Source: Roseateles asaccharophilus | GTDB taxonomy: Bacteria; Pseudomonadota; Gammaproteobacteria; Burkholderiales; Burkholderiaceae_C | NCBI RefSeq assembly: GCF_004362405.1 | Contig: NZ_SNXE01000004.1 | Location: 223,964 to 287,963 of the forward strand | Reading direction: 5' to 3' | DNA length: 64,000 nucleotides | Shown: piece by piece, positions 51,443-59,915 of the stretch | How the letters are laid out: each line of letters opens with the position of its first letter | How positions within the stretch are numbered: the first letter of the stretch is position 1 | Notes under the pieces: model-generated | Database searches by the model: none | What the model saw: the letters and a program-made list of their open reading frames with translations, nothing else | Told to the model about the DNA's origin: nothing | Position numbers and translations under genes: made by a program

Positions 51443-51916
51443 ATGAGCTACTGGTTGATGAAGTCCGAGCCCGAGGAGTGCTCGATCGACGATCTGGCCC
51501 GCCTGGGCCGGGTGCCCTGGACCGGGGTGCGCAACTACCAGGCCCGCAACTTCATGCGCGACGACTTCGCCGTAGGCGATGGCGTGCTGTTCTATCACTC
51601 CTCCTGCCCCCAGCCCGGCATTGCGGGACTGGCCGAGGTCTGCAGCGCCGCTTACCCCGACGCCACGCAATTCGATCCCGCCAGCCCCTATCACGACCCC
51701 AAGTCGGACCCGGCCAAGCCGCGCTGGCTGCATGTGGACGTGAGCTTTGTGCGCAAGACCCGCCTGCTGGCCCTGCCCGAGCTGCGCCAGACCCCGACGC
51801 TGGCCGGCATGCGACTGCTCCAGCCCGGCAACCGGCTCTCCATCACGCCGGTAACGCCCGCGGAGTGGCAAGAGATCCTGAAACTTCTGGACGCTGCGTC
51901 CCCCTCTCCCCGATGA
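51443..51916 (+). CDS. EVE-domain protein
   Basis: 157 residues. The EVE (PUA-like) fold starts MSYWLMKSEPEECSIDDL and has the YQARNFMRD and VLFYHSS strands. Such proteins may bind modified bases in RNA or DNA. It is 92 bases after the 6S end and overlaps the next gene by four bases (ATGA). Role unknown. Confidence 0.9.
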   Translation: MSYWLMKSEPEECSIDDLARLGRVPWTGVRNYQARNFMRDDFAVGDGVLFYHSSCPQPGIAGLAEVCSAAYPDATQFDPASPYHDPKSDPAKPRWLHVDVSFVRKTRLLALPELRQTPTLAGMRLLQPGNRLSITPVTPAEWQEILKLLDAASPSPR

Positions 51917-52725
51917 ACCTCGATCCCCTGTTCCTGGCCGAGCTGCTCGCGCTGGGCCTGTGCTCCGGCTTTCTGGCCGGCCTGCTGGGCATTGGCGGCG
52001 GCATGCTGATGGTGCCCTTCCTGACCTGGATGCTCTCCAAGCAGGGCGTGTCGGCCGATATGGCGGTGAAGATGGCCATCGCCACCTCCATGGCCACCAT
52101 CATGTTCACCTCCATCTCCAGCGTGCGCGCCCACCACAAGCGCGGCGCGGTGCGCTGGGAGCTGGTGCGGGGCCTGGCGCCCGGTATTCTGATCGGCGGC
52201 CTGGTCGCCGGCGCCGGCATCTTCACCCTGCTCAAGGGCAGCTGGCTGGCCCTGGTGTTTGCGGGCTTCGTGAGCTTCTCGGCCTTCCAGATGCTGCGCG
52301 ACAAGAAGCCCAAGCCCAGCCGCCAGATGCCGGGCACGGCCGGCCAGATCGGTGCGGGCGCGGGCATCGGCCTGCTCTCCGGCCTAGTGGGCGCGGGGGG
52401 CGGCTTTGTCTCGGTGCCCTTTATGAGCTGGTGCAATGTGCCCATCCACAATGCCGTGGCCACCAGCGCCGCCCTGGGCTTTCCCATCGCCCTGGCCAAC
52501 ACCCTGGGCTATGTGATCGGCGGCTGGAACCTGGCACCCGCCCTGCCCGGCGCCCTGGGCTACCTCTTCCTGCCCGCCCTGGCGGTGATCGCCGCGGCCA
52601 GCGTGACCATGGCCCCGCTGGGCGCCAAGGCCGCTCATGCGATGAACGTCAAGCAGCTCAAACGCGCCTTCGCCCTGCTGCTCTTCGTGCTGGCCGCGTA
52701 CATGCTCTACAAGGGCCTCAGCTGA
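51913..52725 (+). CDS. TSUP-family sulfite/anion exporter (TauE/SafE)
   Basis: 270 residues, eight predicted helices in two repeats, each with a Gly-rich motif: GFLAGLLGIGGGMLMVPFL and GLLSGLVGAGGGFVSVPFM. TSUP proteins export sulfite, sulfoacetate or related anions. The substrate is not known. The ATGA overlap with the EVE gene means translational coupling. A strong terminator follows. Confidence 0.9.
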   Translation: MNLDPLFLAELLALGLCSGFLAGLLGIGGGMLMVPFLTWMLSKQGVSADMAVKMAIATSMATIMFTSISSVRAHHKRGAVRWELVRGLAPGILIGGLVAGAGIFTLLKGSWLALVFAGFVSFSAFQMLRDKKPKPSRQMPGTAGQIGAGAGIGLLSGLVGAGGGFVSVPFMSWCNVPIHNAVATSAALGFPIALANTLGYVIGGWNLAPALPGALGYLFLPALAVIAAASVTMAPLGAKAAHAMNVKQLKRAFALLLFVLAAYMLYKGLS

Positions 52726-52736
52726 GAGCCTGGCTT

Positions 52737-52778
52737 CCCCATGAAAAACGCCACCCTCGGGTGGCGTTTTTCATGGGG
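52737..52778. terminator. bidirectional intrinsic terminator
   Basis: A perfect inverted repeat with 20-base arms and a two-base centre (52737-52756 and 52759-52778). Inside it, CGCCACC and GGTGGCG form the stem, with five A on one side and five T on the other, so it works in both directions between the convergent TSUP and GGDEF genes. Confidence 0.95.
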
Positions 52779-52798
52779 AGAGTGAAAGTAACCGACGC

Positions 52799-53824
52799 TT
52801 AGAGCGTGCCGAAGGGAATGGGCGCCAGCACCACCTGGTTGCCCCCGCGGCGCTGGGCTTCTTGCACGGCGGTCTCACTGGCTTGAAGCAGTTCTTCCTG
52901 CTTGGAGGCCGTGTGCGGAAAGCTGGCCACACCCATGGAGAGCGAAAGACCTAGATCCTGACCATTGAGCACCACGATCTGGGCGGTGCACTGGCGACGC
53001 AACTGCTCCATGCGCGCATGGGCGGTGGCCAGACCCACGCCCGAGAGCAGCACAGCAAACAGATGCTCGCCAATACGGCAGGCCGCATCCATGGCCCGGG
53101 TATTGGCGCGCAGCATGCGGCCCAGGCCTTCAAGCATGCGTTGCCGCGCCTGCTCGCCCAGCACCTGTATGGCGGCGGGCGCCGGATCCAGGGCAATCAA
53201 CACCAAGGCGAACTCACGATGCTCGCGCGTCGAAAGATCGATCTCACGCAACAACTGATCATCGAACTGAGCGCGCAGATACAGGCCTGAGAGGTCATCT
53301 CGCCCGCTGCCCTGCTGGCTCTCGCGCCGCATCTGTTCCAGCGTTTTCTGCTGCTGCTCAATCTGATTGAGCGCTCTTTGCAGATGGGTCTCGCGATGAC
53401 GCTCTTCGGTCCGCTCAACCCACATGGCCATCACATGCTCCGCACCCAAGGGCGTGCGACTGACCGAAAACTCACGCCGCCGGCCTTCCAGTTCCAGACG
53501 ATGATCGCTGAGAACAACGGCGCGCTGGGCCATCACCGTCTGCTCGGCCCGCCGCAAGGCCTGAACCTCCTCGCTGCGCAGAAACTCGGCGTCGGACAGC
53601 CCCAGCAGTCCGGACTCGCCCCGCGCAAACAGGGAACCCATGCCGGCACTGGCGTACACATAGCGCCCCGTGGCCAGAGACTTCACCGTCACCAGCAAGC
53701 CCAAGGGCTCGACCAGGCTGAGCACCGCAGCCGCCAACTCATGCTCGGGCAACTGCAGGCTGGCGTACCAGGCGTCGCGGCTGTGGGGTGATGCACCGGC
53801 GTGCGGAGCGGCGGAGTTGTCCAT
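52799..53824 (-). CDS. PAS-like sensor with degenerate GGDEF domain
   Basis: 341 residues. An N-terminal PAS-like region (about 30-140) is followed by a coiled-coil linker (LNQIEQQQKTLEQMRRE) and a GGDEF fold (about 175-335) with DDLSGLYLRAQFDD, LIALDP and SLSMGVASFP in place. The signature itself reads GEHLF (residues 252-256) instead of GGDEF, so the catalytic acid is gone. The RxxD inhibitory site is kept (RAMD, 243-246). It is probably a c-di-GMP receptor or scaffold, not a cyclase. Confidence 0.88.
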   Translation of the reverse strand: MDNSAAPHAGASPHSRDAWYASLQLPEHELAAAVLSLVEPLGLLVTVKSLATGRYVYASAGMGSLFARGESGLLGLSDAEFLRSEEVQALRRAEQTVMAQRAVVLSDHRLELEGRRREFSVSRTPLGAEHVMAMWVERTEERHRETHLQRALNQIEQQQKTLEQMRRESQQGSGRDDLSGLYLRAQFDDQLLREIDLSTREHREFALVLIALDPAPAAIQVLGEQARQRMLEGLGRMLRANTRAMDAACRIGEHLFAVLLSGVGLATAHARMEQLRRQCTAQIVVLNGQDLGLSLSMGVASFPHTASKQEELLQASETAVQEAQRRGGNQVVLAPIPFGTL

Positions 53825-54114
53825 GAATTCCTGGCGGGGCGTGGCGTGGTCGATGAGGGGACGGCAAGTCCTGGCACCTCAGGCTTGACGCAATGTAGAA
53901 GGCATGCACGGCTGGCCGCAAGTGGCGGAATATCCCCAGTTCGGTGCTACCCCCTAGCTTGTAGTGAATGGTAGCGAAGAACAGCGCCTCCCTGGCAGCG
54001 CTGATGCGGTTCTTGAACGGATCGCGCAGGCCCCTCATCGCCCCGCTGGGGTGGACCGGCCAGCACAAGGACCGCCCGTACAATGCCCGACCCGCTGCCG
54101 ACAAATGAGAGCCC

Positions 54115-54561
54115 ATGGCCGAGATCACCATTCGCACCCAGCTGCAGCAGGACCGCGATTTCCGCTTCCAAGCCCGTTTCGAGGGGCTCGAAGCCACCCT
54201 GCTGAGCGATGAACCAGCACCGCTGGGGGATTCGGCAGGCCCCTCGCCCTTGCACCTGCTCAGCAGCGCCGTCGGGACCTGTCTGAGCGACTCACTTCTG
54301 TTCGCTTTGCGCAAATACAAACAAAGTCCCGAGCCGCTGAGTTGCGAACTGGAGACAAGCGTGGAGCGCAATGCCCAGGGCCGCCTGCGGGTCAGCGCCA
54401 TCCACGCCAAGCTGCGCCTGGGTGTGCCAGCCGCCAGTCTGGCGCACCTGGAGCGCGCTCTGGCTCAGTTCGAGGAATTCTGTACCGTGACACAGAGCGT
54501 GAGAGCGGCCATCCCGGTCAGCGTTCAAGTCTTTGACGCCCAGGGCGTGCAGCTCAAGTAG
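54115..54561 (+). CDS. OsmC-family peroxidase-like protein
   Basis: 148 residues. The reactive cysteines lie in SAVGTCLSDSLLF and FEEFCTVTQSV, the two positions used by OsmC/Ohr proteins to reduce organic peroxides. The N-terminus lacks the longer Ohr start, so a YhfA-like OsmC branch is likely. It is followed by the flavoprotein gene after 12 bases. The 290 bases upstream, between this start and the GGDEF start, hold only the divergent promoter region. Confidence 0.88.
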   Translation: MAEITIRTQLQQDRDFRFQARFEGLEATLLSDEPAPLGDSAGPSPLHLLSSAVGTCLSDSLLFALRKYKQSPEPLSCELETSVERNAQGRLRVSAIHAKLRLGVPAASLAHLERALAQFEEFCTVTQSVRAAIPVSVQVFDAQGVQLK

Positions 54562-54573
54562 GACTCGAAGGGC

Positions 54574-55791
54574 ATGCAGAGTTTTGACCTCATCGTGGTT
54601 GGCGCCGGTGCCGCCGGCCTGTTTTGTGCCGGCATGGCGGGCCAAGGCGGCCTGCGGGTACTGCTGCTGGATCACGCCGAGAAGATCGCCGAGAAGATTC
54701 GCATTTCAGGCGGCGGACGTTGCAACTTCACCAACCGCGAAGCCAGCCCCGCCAACTTCCTGTCCGAGAACCCCCATTTCTGCCGCTCCGCCCTGGCCCG
54801 ATACAGCGCGCAGGACTTCATCGGACTGGTCAAACGCCATGGCATCGGCTTTCACGAGAAGCACAAGGGGCAACTCTTCTGTGACGACTCCAGCGAGCAG
54901 ATCATCCAGATGCTGCTGAGGGAATGCGAGGCTGGTGGCGTTCAGCGCTGGCAGCCCTGCACCGTGGCCGATGTGCGCCCCTTGGGCAACGGCGACTTCG
55001 AGTTGGACAGCAGCGCCGGCCCACTCCGGACGCGCCGCCTGGTGATTGCCACGGGCGGACTCTCGATACCCAAGATCGGCGCCAGCGACTGGGGGCTGCG
55101 ACTCGCGGAGCGTCTGGGGCACCGCATCGTCACACCACGCCCCGCCCTGGTGCCCCTGACCTTCTCGGCAGAGGATTGGGCGCCGTTCGTGGAACTGGCG
55201 GGCCTGTCCCTGCCCGTTTACGTCAGCACGGGTAGCAGCAAGCAGCGCGGTCGTTTCCACGAAGACCTGCTCTTCACCCATCGTGGGCTCAGCGGGCCCG
55301 CCATCCTGCAAATCTCCAGCTACTGGCAAGAGGGCCAGGCCTTGAGCCTTGACCTTGCGCCGGACACCGATCTGGGCCAAGCCCTGCTTCAAGCCAAGTC
55401 TCGCTCGCGCAAGCAGCTGGGCAATGAACTCGCCGACATCTTGCCCAACCGCCTCGCGCAGGCCTGGCTCAGCCGCCTGGGCCTCTCGCCCAGCAAGCCC
55501 ATCGCCGAAGCCAAGGACAAGGAGCTTCAGGAGCTGGCCGACAAGCTGCAGGCCTGGTCGCTCTCGCCCAATGGCAGCGAGGGCTGGCGTAAGGCTGAGG
55601 TGATGCGAGGCGGCGTGGACACCCGGGATCTCAGCTCACAGTCCCTGGAAAGCAAGAAGCTGCCGGGGCTTCACTTCATCGGGGAAGTGGTGGATGTGAC
55701 CGGCTGGCTCGGCGGCTACAACTTTCAGTGGGCCTGGTCCAGTGCCGCGGCCTGCGCCACGGCGGCACTGGCCGAGCGCGGGGGAGTCTAG
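54574..55791 (+). CDS. HI0933-like (YhiN-type) FAD-dependent oxidoreductase
   Basis: 405 residues. The FAD-binding Rossmann motif is VVGAGAAGLFCAGMAG, then SGGGRCNFTN, and the C-terminal HFIGEVVDVTGWLGGYNFQWAWS closes the FAD site. These are the hallmarks of the HI0933/BaiN family of flavoproteins, of uncertain substrate. It follows the OsmC-like gene after 12 bases. Confidence 0.92.
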   Translation: MQSFDLIVVGAGAAGLFCAGMAGQGGLRVLLLDHAEKIAEKIRISGGGRCNFTNREASPANFLSENPHFCRSALARYSAQDFIGLVKRHGIGFHEKHKGQLFCDDSSEQIIQMLLRECEAGGVQRWQPCTVADVRPLGNGDFELDSSAGPLRTRRLVIATGGLSIPKIGASDWGLRLAERLGHRIVTPRPALVPLTFSAEDWAPFVELAGLSLPVYVSTGSSKQRGRFHEDLLFTHRGLSGPAILQISSYWQEGQALSLDLAPDTDLGQALLQAKSRSRKQLGNELADILPNRLAQAWLSRLGLSPSKPIAEAKDKELQELADKLQAWSLSPNGSEGWRKAEVMRGGVDTRDLSSQSLESKKLPGLHFIGEVVDVTGWLGGYNFQWAWSSAAACATAALAERGGV

Positions 55792-55808
55792 ATTGATCAG
55801 AAAAACAA

Positions 55809-55817
55809 TGCTATACT
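55809..55817 (+). promoter_or_regulatory. extended -10 promoter of rpsU
   Basis: TGCTATACT is a TG-n extended -10 element 134 bases before the rpsU start. A 12-base palindrome TTTGCTAGCAAA (55825-55836) spans the expected start site. Confidence 0.65.
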
Positions 55818-55853
55818 CGCCCTCTTTGCTAGCAAACCCTGCGCGTCGATTCG

Positions 55854-55879
55854 GAAGCGGAATCCGGATACTCCGCTTC
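55854..55879 (+). other. hairpin in the rpsU leader
   Basis: GAAGCGGA and TCCGCTTC form a perfect 8-bp stem with a 10-base loop in the untranslated leader of rpsU. It has no T-run, so it is not a terminator. It may take part in translational control. Confidence 0.5.
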
Positions 55880-55950
55880 GGGCACCCTGAGTTCTTCAGA
55901 TTTGGAGCCCCTTGCGAACACCGAGCGCCTAATGAAGGAAACAGAGTTTC

Positions 55951-56163
55951 ATGACCACCATTCGCGTCAAAGAGAACGAGCCGTTTGATGTTGCCCTGCG
56001 CCGCTTCAAGCGCACCATCGAAAAGCTGGGCCTGCTGACCGACCTGCGCGCCCGCGAGTTCTACGAGAAGCCCACTGCCGAGCGCAAGCGCAAGAAGGCC
56101 GCCGCCGTCAAGCGCCACTACAAGCGCGTGCGCAGCATGCAGCTGCCCAAGAAGCTGTACTGA
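55951..56163 (+). CDS. rpsU: 30S ribosomal protein S21
   Basis: 70 residues, the standard length. [21 protein letters not shown] and the Lys/Arg-rich tail ([19 protein letters not shown]) are typical. It acts in 30S subunit initiation of translation. Unlike E. coli, rpsU here is not followed by dnaG-rpoD; it is followed by a terminator and the yqeY gene. Confidence 0.98.
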
Positions 56164-56235
56164 TCAGCACCCCGGGATCTTCGACGCCGCCGTTCGAAGG
56201 TTCCAGCCGGTAAGCCCACAGGCAAGCTTGGCTCG

Positions 56236-56268
56236 AAAGCCCGCGCAGGACGCTGCCGCGGGCTTTTT
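56236..56268 (+). terminator. intrinsic terminator after rpsU
   Basis: GCCCGCG (56239-56245) pairs with CGCGGGC (56257-56263), followed by five T and a further T-run at 56272-56278. It lies 73 bases after the rpsU stop. Confidence 0.88.
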
Positions 56269-56318
56269 GCATTTTTTTACAGCCCCACACACCACCGTCA
56301 TCCGAGCGAGAACTCGAT

Positions 56319-56765
56319 ATGAACCTCAAAGAGCGCATTACCGAAGACATGAAGGCCGCCATGCGCGCCAAGGACAGCGAACGCCTGGGCACCATCCGCA
56401 TGCTGCTGGCCGCCGTCAAGCAAAAGGAAGTGGACGAACGCATTGAGGTGGACGATGTGCAACTGGTCGGCATCGTGGACAAGCTGATCAAGCAGCGCAA
56501 GGACGCCATCAGCCAGTTCACGGCCGCGGGCCGCCAGGATCTGGCCGACAAGGAAAGCGCCGAGCTGTCCGTGCTGGAGGTCTATCTGCCGGCGCGACTC
56601 TCGCCGGAGGAAATCGATGCCGCCGTGGCCGCCATCGTCGGCGAAGTCGGCGCCAAGGGGCCGGCCGATATGGGCAAGGTCATGGCGGCGGTCAAGTCCC
56701 GGCTGGCCGGCAAGGCCGATATGGGCCAAGTTTCCGCCGCGGTGAAGAAGGCCCTAAGCTCCTGA
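56319..56765 (+). CDS. GatB/YqeY domain protein
   Basis: 148 residues. The YqeY fold is a helical domain related to the tail of GatB; motifs are MNLKERITEDMKAAMRAKD at the start and MGKVMAAVKSRLAGKADMGQVSAAVKK near the end. Its role is unclear; in many proteobacteria it sits next to rpsU, as here. Confidence 0.93.
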   Translation: MNLKERITEDMKAAMRAKDSERLGTIRMLLAAVKQKEVDERIEVDDVQLVGIVDKLIKQRKDAISQFTAAGRQDLADKESAELSVLEVYLPARLSPEEIDAAVAAIVGEVGAKGPADMGKVMAAVKSRLAGKADMGQVSAAVKKALSS

Positions 56766-56798
56766 GTCATTCCCCATCAACCGCTCCCGGAGACCGAT

Positions 56799-57143
56799 AT
56801 GAGCCTTCCGCTTCAAGCCCTGACGCCCGAACTCTGCGTCGCCCCCCAGCTGGAAGCCGCAGCCATGGCCGAAGCCGCCGCTGCGGGCTTTCGCAGCGTG
56901 ATCAACAACCGCCCCGACTTTGAGGGCGGCCCGGATCAGCCCAGCAGCCGCGAAATCGAGGCCGCCGCCAAGGCAGCCGGCCTGGAGTACCGCCACCTCC
57001 CCGTCAGCGGCGCCTACCAGTCTCCCGAGGAGATTGCCGCCTTCCGCAATCTGCTGGACAGCCTGCCCAAGCCCATCCTGGCCTTCTGCCGCTCCGGCGC
57101 GCGTTGCACAAGACTCTTTCAAGCGTCCCAGCAGCTTTCCTGA
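56799..57143 (+). CDS. TIGR01244 family (DUF442) phosphatase/sulfurtransferase-like protein
   Basis: 114 residues. The active-site loop is AFCRSGARC, the CX5R phosphatase-type signature of the beta-lactamase hydrolase-like/Blh group. A preceding GFRSVINNRPDFEG helps the assignment. It could act in sulfide or sulfur handling. It follows yqeY after 33 bases on the same strand. Confidence 0.85.
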   Translation: MSLPLQALTPELCVAPQLEAAAMAEAAAAGFRSVINNRPDFEGGPDQPSSREIEAAAKAAGLEYRHLPVSGAYQSPEEIAAFRNLLDSLPKPILAFCRSGARCTRLFQASQQLS

Positions 57144-57185
57144 GCCTTACACGCCCAAGCCCGCCCCACCGGTATGTTGAAACTA

Positions 57186-57198
57186 CTTACCGGGTAAG
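57186..57198. promoter_or_regulatory. 13-bp dyad upstream of the TRAP genes
   Basis: CTTACCGGGTAAG has perfect six-base arms around one G. It lies 111 bases before the dctQ start. It may be an operator; no dedicated regulator gene is adjacent. Confidence 0.35.
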
Positions 57199-57308
57199 AC
57201 CCCGGCGACGGGCTGAAACCCGACTCCTAAAATCCGCGCGGGCCGCATTTGCCCAGCAAATATGCTGGCTGTCTTGCGGCAAAACTTCCCGAGCATTTAG
57301 GAGTCAAT

Positions 57309-57923
57309 GTGCAATTCCTTTTGGGTCTGTCACGAGCCGTAGACCGGTTCAGTGAATGGGTCGGCCAGTTTGTTCGATGGCTGGTATTGGCTGCCGTCCT
57401 GATCAGCGCCGGCAACGCGATCATGCGCAAGGCCTTCGACATCAGCTCGAACGCCTATCTGGAGATCCAGTGGTATCTCTTTGCCGGCGTCTTCATGCTG
57501 GGCGCGGGCTATGTGTTCCTCAAGAACGCCCACGTGCGCATCGACTTCATCTCGTCGCGCCTGTCCCTGCGCACTAACACCATCATCGACATTCTGGGCA
57601 TCGTGCTCGTCATCTTCCCCCTGTGCTGGATGATGATCGAGCTGAGCTGGCCGCTGTTCCGCGGCGCCTGGATCTCGGGCGAAGTCAGCTCCAACGCCGG
57701 CGGCCTGATCCGCTGGCCCGTGCTCTTGCTGCTGCCCGTCGGCTTTGCACTGCTGGTGCTGCAAAGCGCCTCGGAGCTGATCAAGCGCATCGCCTACCTG
57801 ACCGGCCATAACCCTCACCCCTTCCCTGTCGAGCAGGAGAAATCGGCCGAGGAGCAGCTCCTGGAAGCACTCCAGGCGCAGGCCGCCGTCCAGGACGCTT
57901 CTAAACAGCCCCAAGCTCGCTGA
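57309..57923 (+). CDS. dctQ: TRAP transporter small permease (DctQ)
   Basis: 204 residues with four predicted helices (WLVLAAVLISAGNAIMRK, IQWYLFAGVFMLGAGYVFL, and two more). DctQ-family landmarks are the EIQWYLF segment and NAHVRIDF. The GTG at 57309 is the chosen start because AGGAG ends five bases before it; the ATG two bases earlier is out of frame. The C-terminal 40 residues are charged. It is 9 bases before dctM. Confidence 0.9.
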   Translation: MQFLLGLSRAVDRFSEWVGQFVRWLVLAAVLISAGNAIMRKAFDISSNAYLEIQWYLFAGVFMLGAGYVFLKNAHVRIDFISSRLSLRTNTIIDILGIVLVIFPLCWMMIELSWPLFRGAWISGEVSSNAGGLIRWPVLLLLPVGFALLVLQSASELIKRIAYLTGHNPHPFPVEQEKSAEEQLLEALQAQAAVQDASKQPQAR

Positions 57924-57932
57924 GGCCAAGAG

Positions 57933-59756
57933 ATGACTGCATTGATCGCTGAAAATTTTGTGCCGCTCTTGTTTGTCGGCCTCTTTGTCTTCCTGCTGCT
58001 GGGCATTCCCGTCGCCTTCGGCCTGGCCGCCACCGGCCTGCTCTTTGGCTTTATCGGTATCGAGGTCGGACTCTTCCCGGCCAATATGTTTGGTGCCCTG
58101 CCCCTGCGGGTGTTCGGCATCATGTCCAACGACACGCTGCTGGCCATTCCCTTCTTCACCCTGATGGGCATCATTCTTGAGAGATCAGGGATGGCCGAGG
58201 ACCTGCTGGAGACCGTGGGCCAGGTGTTCGGTCCACTGCGCGGGGGCCTTGCCATCGCGGTGATCCTGGTGGGCGCCCTGCTGGCCGCCACCACCGGCGT
58301 GGTGGCCGCGGCCGTGATTTCCATGGGCCTGATCTCCCTGCCCATCATGCTGCGCTACGGCTACAACCGCACCATCGCCACGGGCGCCATTACGGCCTCG
58401 GGCACACTGGCCCAGGCCATCCCGCCCTCCCTGGTGCTGATCGTGCTGGCCGACCAGCTGGGGCGCTCGGTGGGTGATATGTACGCAGGTGCCCTGCTGC
58501 CCGGTCTGCTGCTAGTCGGCACCTACCTGCTCTTCATTGTGGCCGTGGCCTTCATCAAGCCGAGCTGGGTTCCCGCCCTGCCGCCCGAGGCCCGCATCTA
58601 CCGCGAGAGCAGTGGCGCCAGCGGCCACAAGTCCCTGCTGCTGCTGCTGCTGATTGCTGGCGCCGCGGGTTGGCTGTGGTCCACCGTGCACGACAGCATG
58701 CTCAAGAAGGTGATGGAGCGTCCGAACGCCGCCCCTGGTGATGAGATCTTCATCATGTCCATGACCGTGGCCTCTTTCCTGGCCCTGGGTCTAGCCCTGA
58801 TGAACAAGGCGCTGCGCCTGGGCCTGCTGTCCAAGCTGGCCGAGCGTGTGACCTTTGTGCTGATCCCGCCTCTGGTGCTGATCTTCCTGGTGCTGGGCAC
58901 CATCTTCCTGGGCGTGGCCACCCCGACCGAGGGCGGCGCCATGGGTGCCGTCGGCGCCCTGCTGATGGCCCTGCTGCGTGGTCGCATGTCGCTCAAGACC
59001 TTGAACCAAGCCCTGGACAGCACGGCACGCCTGTCCTGCTTCGTGCTCTTCATCCTGATCGGCTCCACGGTCTTCAGTTTCACCTTCAATGCGGCCGATG
59101 GTCACTTCTGGGTGGAGAGCCTCTTCAAGTCCCTGCCCGGTGGTGCGCTTGGCTTCCTGATCGTGGTCAACATCCTGATCTTCGTGCTGGGCATGTTCAT
59201 CGACTTCTTCGAGATCGCCTTCATCGTGATCCCGATGATCGCCCCGGTGGCGGAGAAGCTCTTGCCGGAGCTGCTGCCCGGCGTGCCCACCGATGCGGTG
59301 ATGATCTGGTTCGGCGTGATCGTCGCCATGAACCTGCAGACCTCCTTCCTGACCCCGCCCTTCGGCTTTGCGCTGTTCTATCTGCGCAGCGTCGCGCCCA
59401 AGAAGGACTACAAGGATCGCGTCACGACCAAGACCATCCCGGCCGTCACCACCGCCCAGATCTACAAGGGCTCCATCGCCTTCATCATCCTGCAGGTCAT
59501 CATGGTGTCGGTCATCATCGCCAAGCCCGAGCTGGTGATTGGTGGCCTGACCAAGACCGAGAAGCTGGACGATGCGGCTGTGCTGGAGCAGCTGCAAGGC
59601 CTGGGCGGGCGCGATGAGCGTCAGGACGAGACCCCGTCCCCGGATGGTGCCGCCAGCGATCCGCTGGCCCCGGCCCCGGCAGCCAGCGAAGCGTTTGACC
59701 CCATGGCCGGCCTGCTGGAGGCCGTCAAGAAGGACGGCAGCGCCGAGAAGAAGTAA
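57933..59756 (+). CDS. dctM: TRAP transporter large permease (DctM)
   Basis: 607 residues, longer than the common 425-440. The DctM fold is complete, with PFFTLMGIILERSGMAEDLLE near the start and FIDFFEIAFIVIPMIAP late. The extra length is a middle insertion around residues 225-310 with two more helices and a soluble loop, and a Pro/Ala/Asp-rich tail of about 50 residues. This long form is seen in the mannitol/chloroaromatic-type TRAP class. It pairs with dctQ in the membrane. Confidence 0.92.
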   Translation: MTALIAENFVPLLFVGLFVFLLLGIPVAFGLAATGLLFGFIGIEVGLFPANMFGALPLRVFGIMSNDTLLAIPFFTLMGIILERSGMAEDLLETVGQVFGPLRGGLAIAVILVGALLAATTGVVAAAVISMGLISLPIMLRYGYNRTIATGAITASGTLAQAIPPSLVLIVLADQLGRSVGDMYAGALLPGLLLVGTYLLFIVAVAFIKPSWVPALPPEARIYRESSGASGHKSLLLLLLIAGAAGWLWSTVHDSMLKKVMERPNAAPGDEIFIMSMTVASFLALGLALMNKALRLGLLSKLAERVTFVLIPPLVLIFLVLGTIFLGVATPTEGGAMGAVGALLMALLRGRMSLKTLNQALDSTARLSCFVLFILIGSTVFSFTFNAADGHFWVESLFKSLPGGALGFLIVVNILIFVLGMFIDFFEIAFIVIPMIAPVAEKLLPELLPGVPTDAVMIWFGVIVAMNLQTSFLTPPFGFALFYLRSVAPKKDYKDRVTTKTIPAVTTAQIYKGSIAFIILQVIMVSVIIAKPELVIGGLTKTEKLDDAAVLEQLQGLGGRDERQDETPSPDGAASDPLAPAPAASEAFDPMAGLLEAVKKDGSAEKK

Positions 59757-59842
59757 GTGCGGCCACGATAGGGGGCGGCGCGAGCGGCGCCCCCTGTCGC
59801 ATCCGGCCCGGGTCCCGCGGTTTCGACCAGGGATTCACGAGC

Positions 59843-59906
59843 ACAAAAAAAGGCCCCGCAATGCGGGGCCTTCTTGTTTGTCAGCCCACCGCCGAGGGTG
59901 GGCTGA
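59843..59906. terminator. double hairpin terminator between dctM and dctP
   Basis: Two stems lie between the convergent genes: AAGGCCCCGC / GCGGGGCCTT (59850-59872) with A-run and T-rich flanks, and TCAGCCCACC / GGTGGGCTGA (59881-59906). The first acts in both directions. Confidence 0.88.
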
Positions 59907-59915
59907 GCCGAGGGC

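Noticed and set aside
53739-54410. Open frame crossing the GGDEF-OsmC gap on the minus strand
   Set aside because: It is antisense to the OsmC gene and has a basic, Ser/Arg-rich composition without motif. The gap is better explained as divergent promoters.
57249-57308. Upstream ATG for dctQ and the ATG at 57307
   Set aside because: The first lacks a ribosome-binding site; the second is out of frame and stops quickly. The GTG at 57309 has AGGAG at the right distance.
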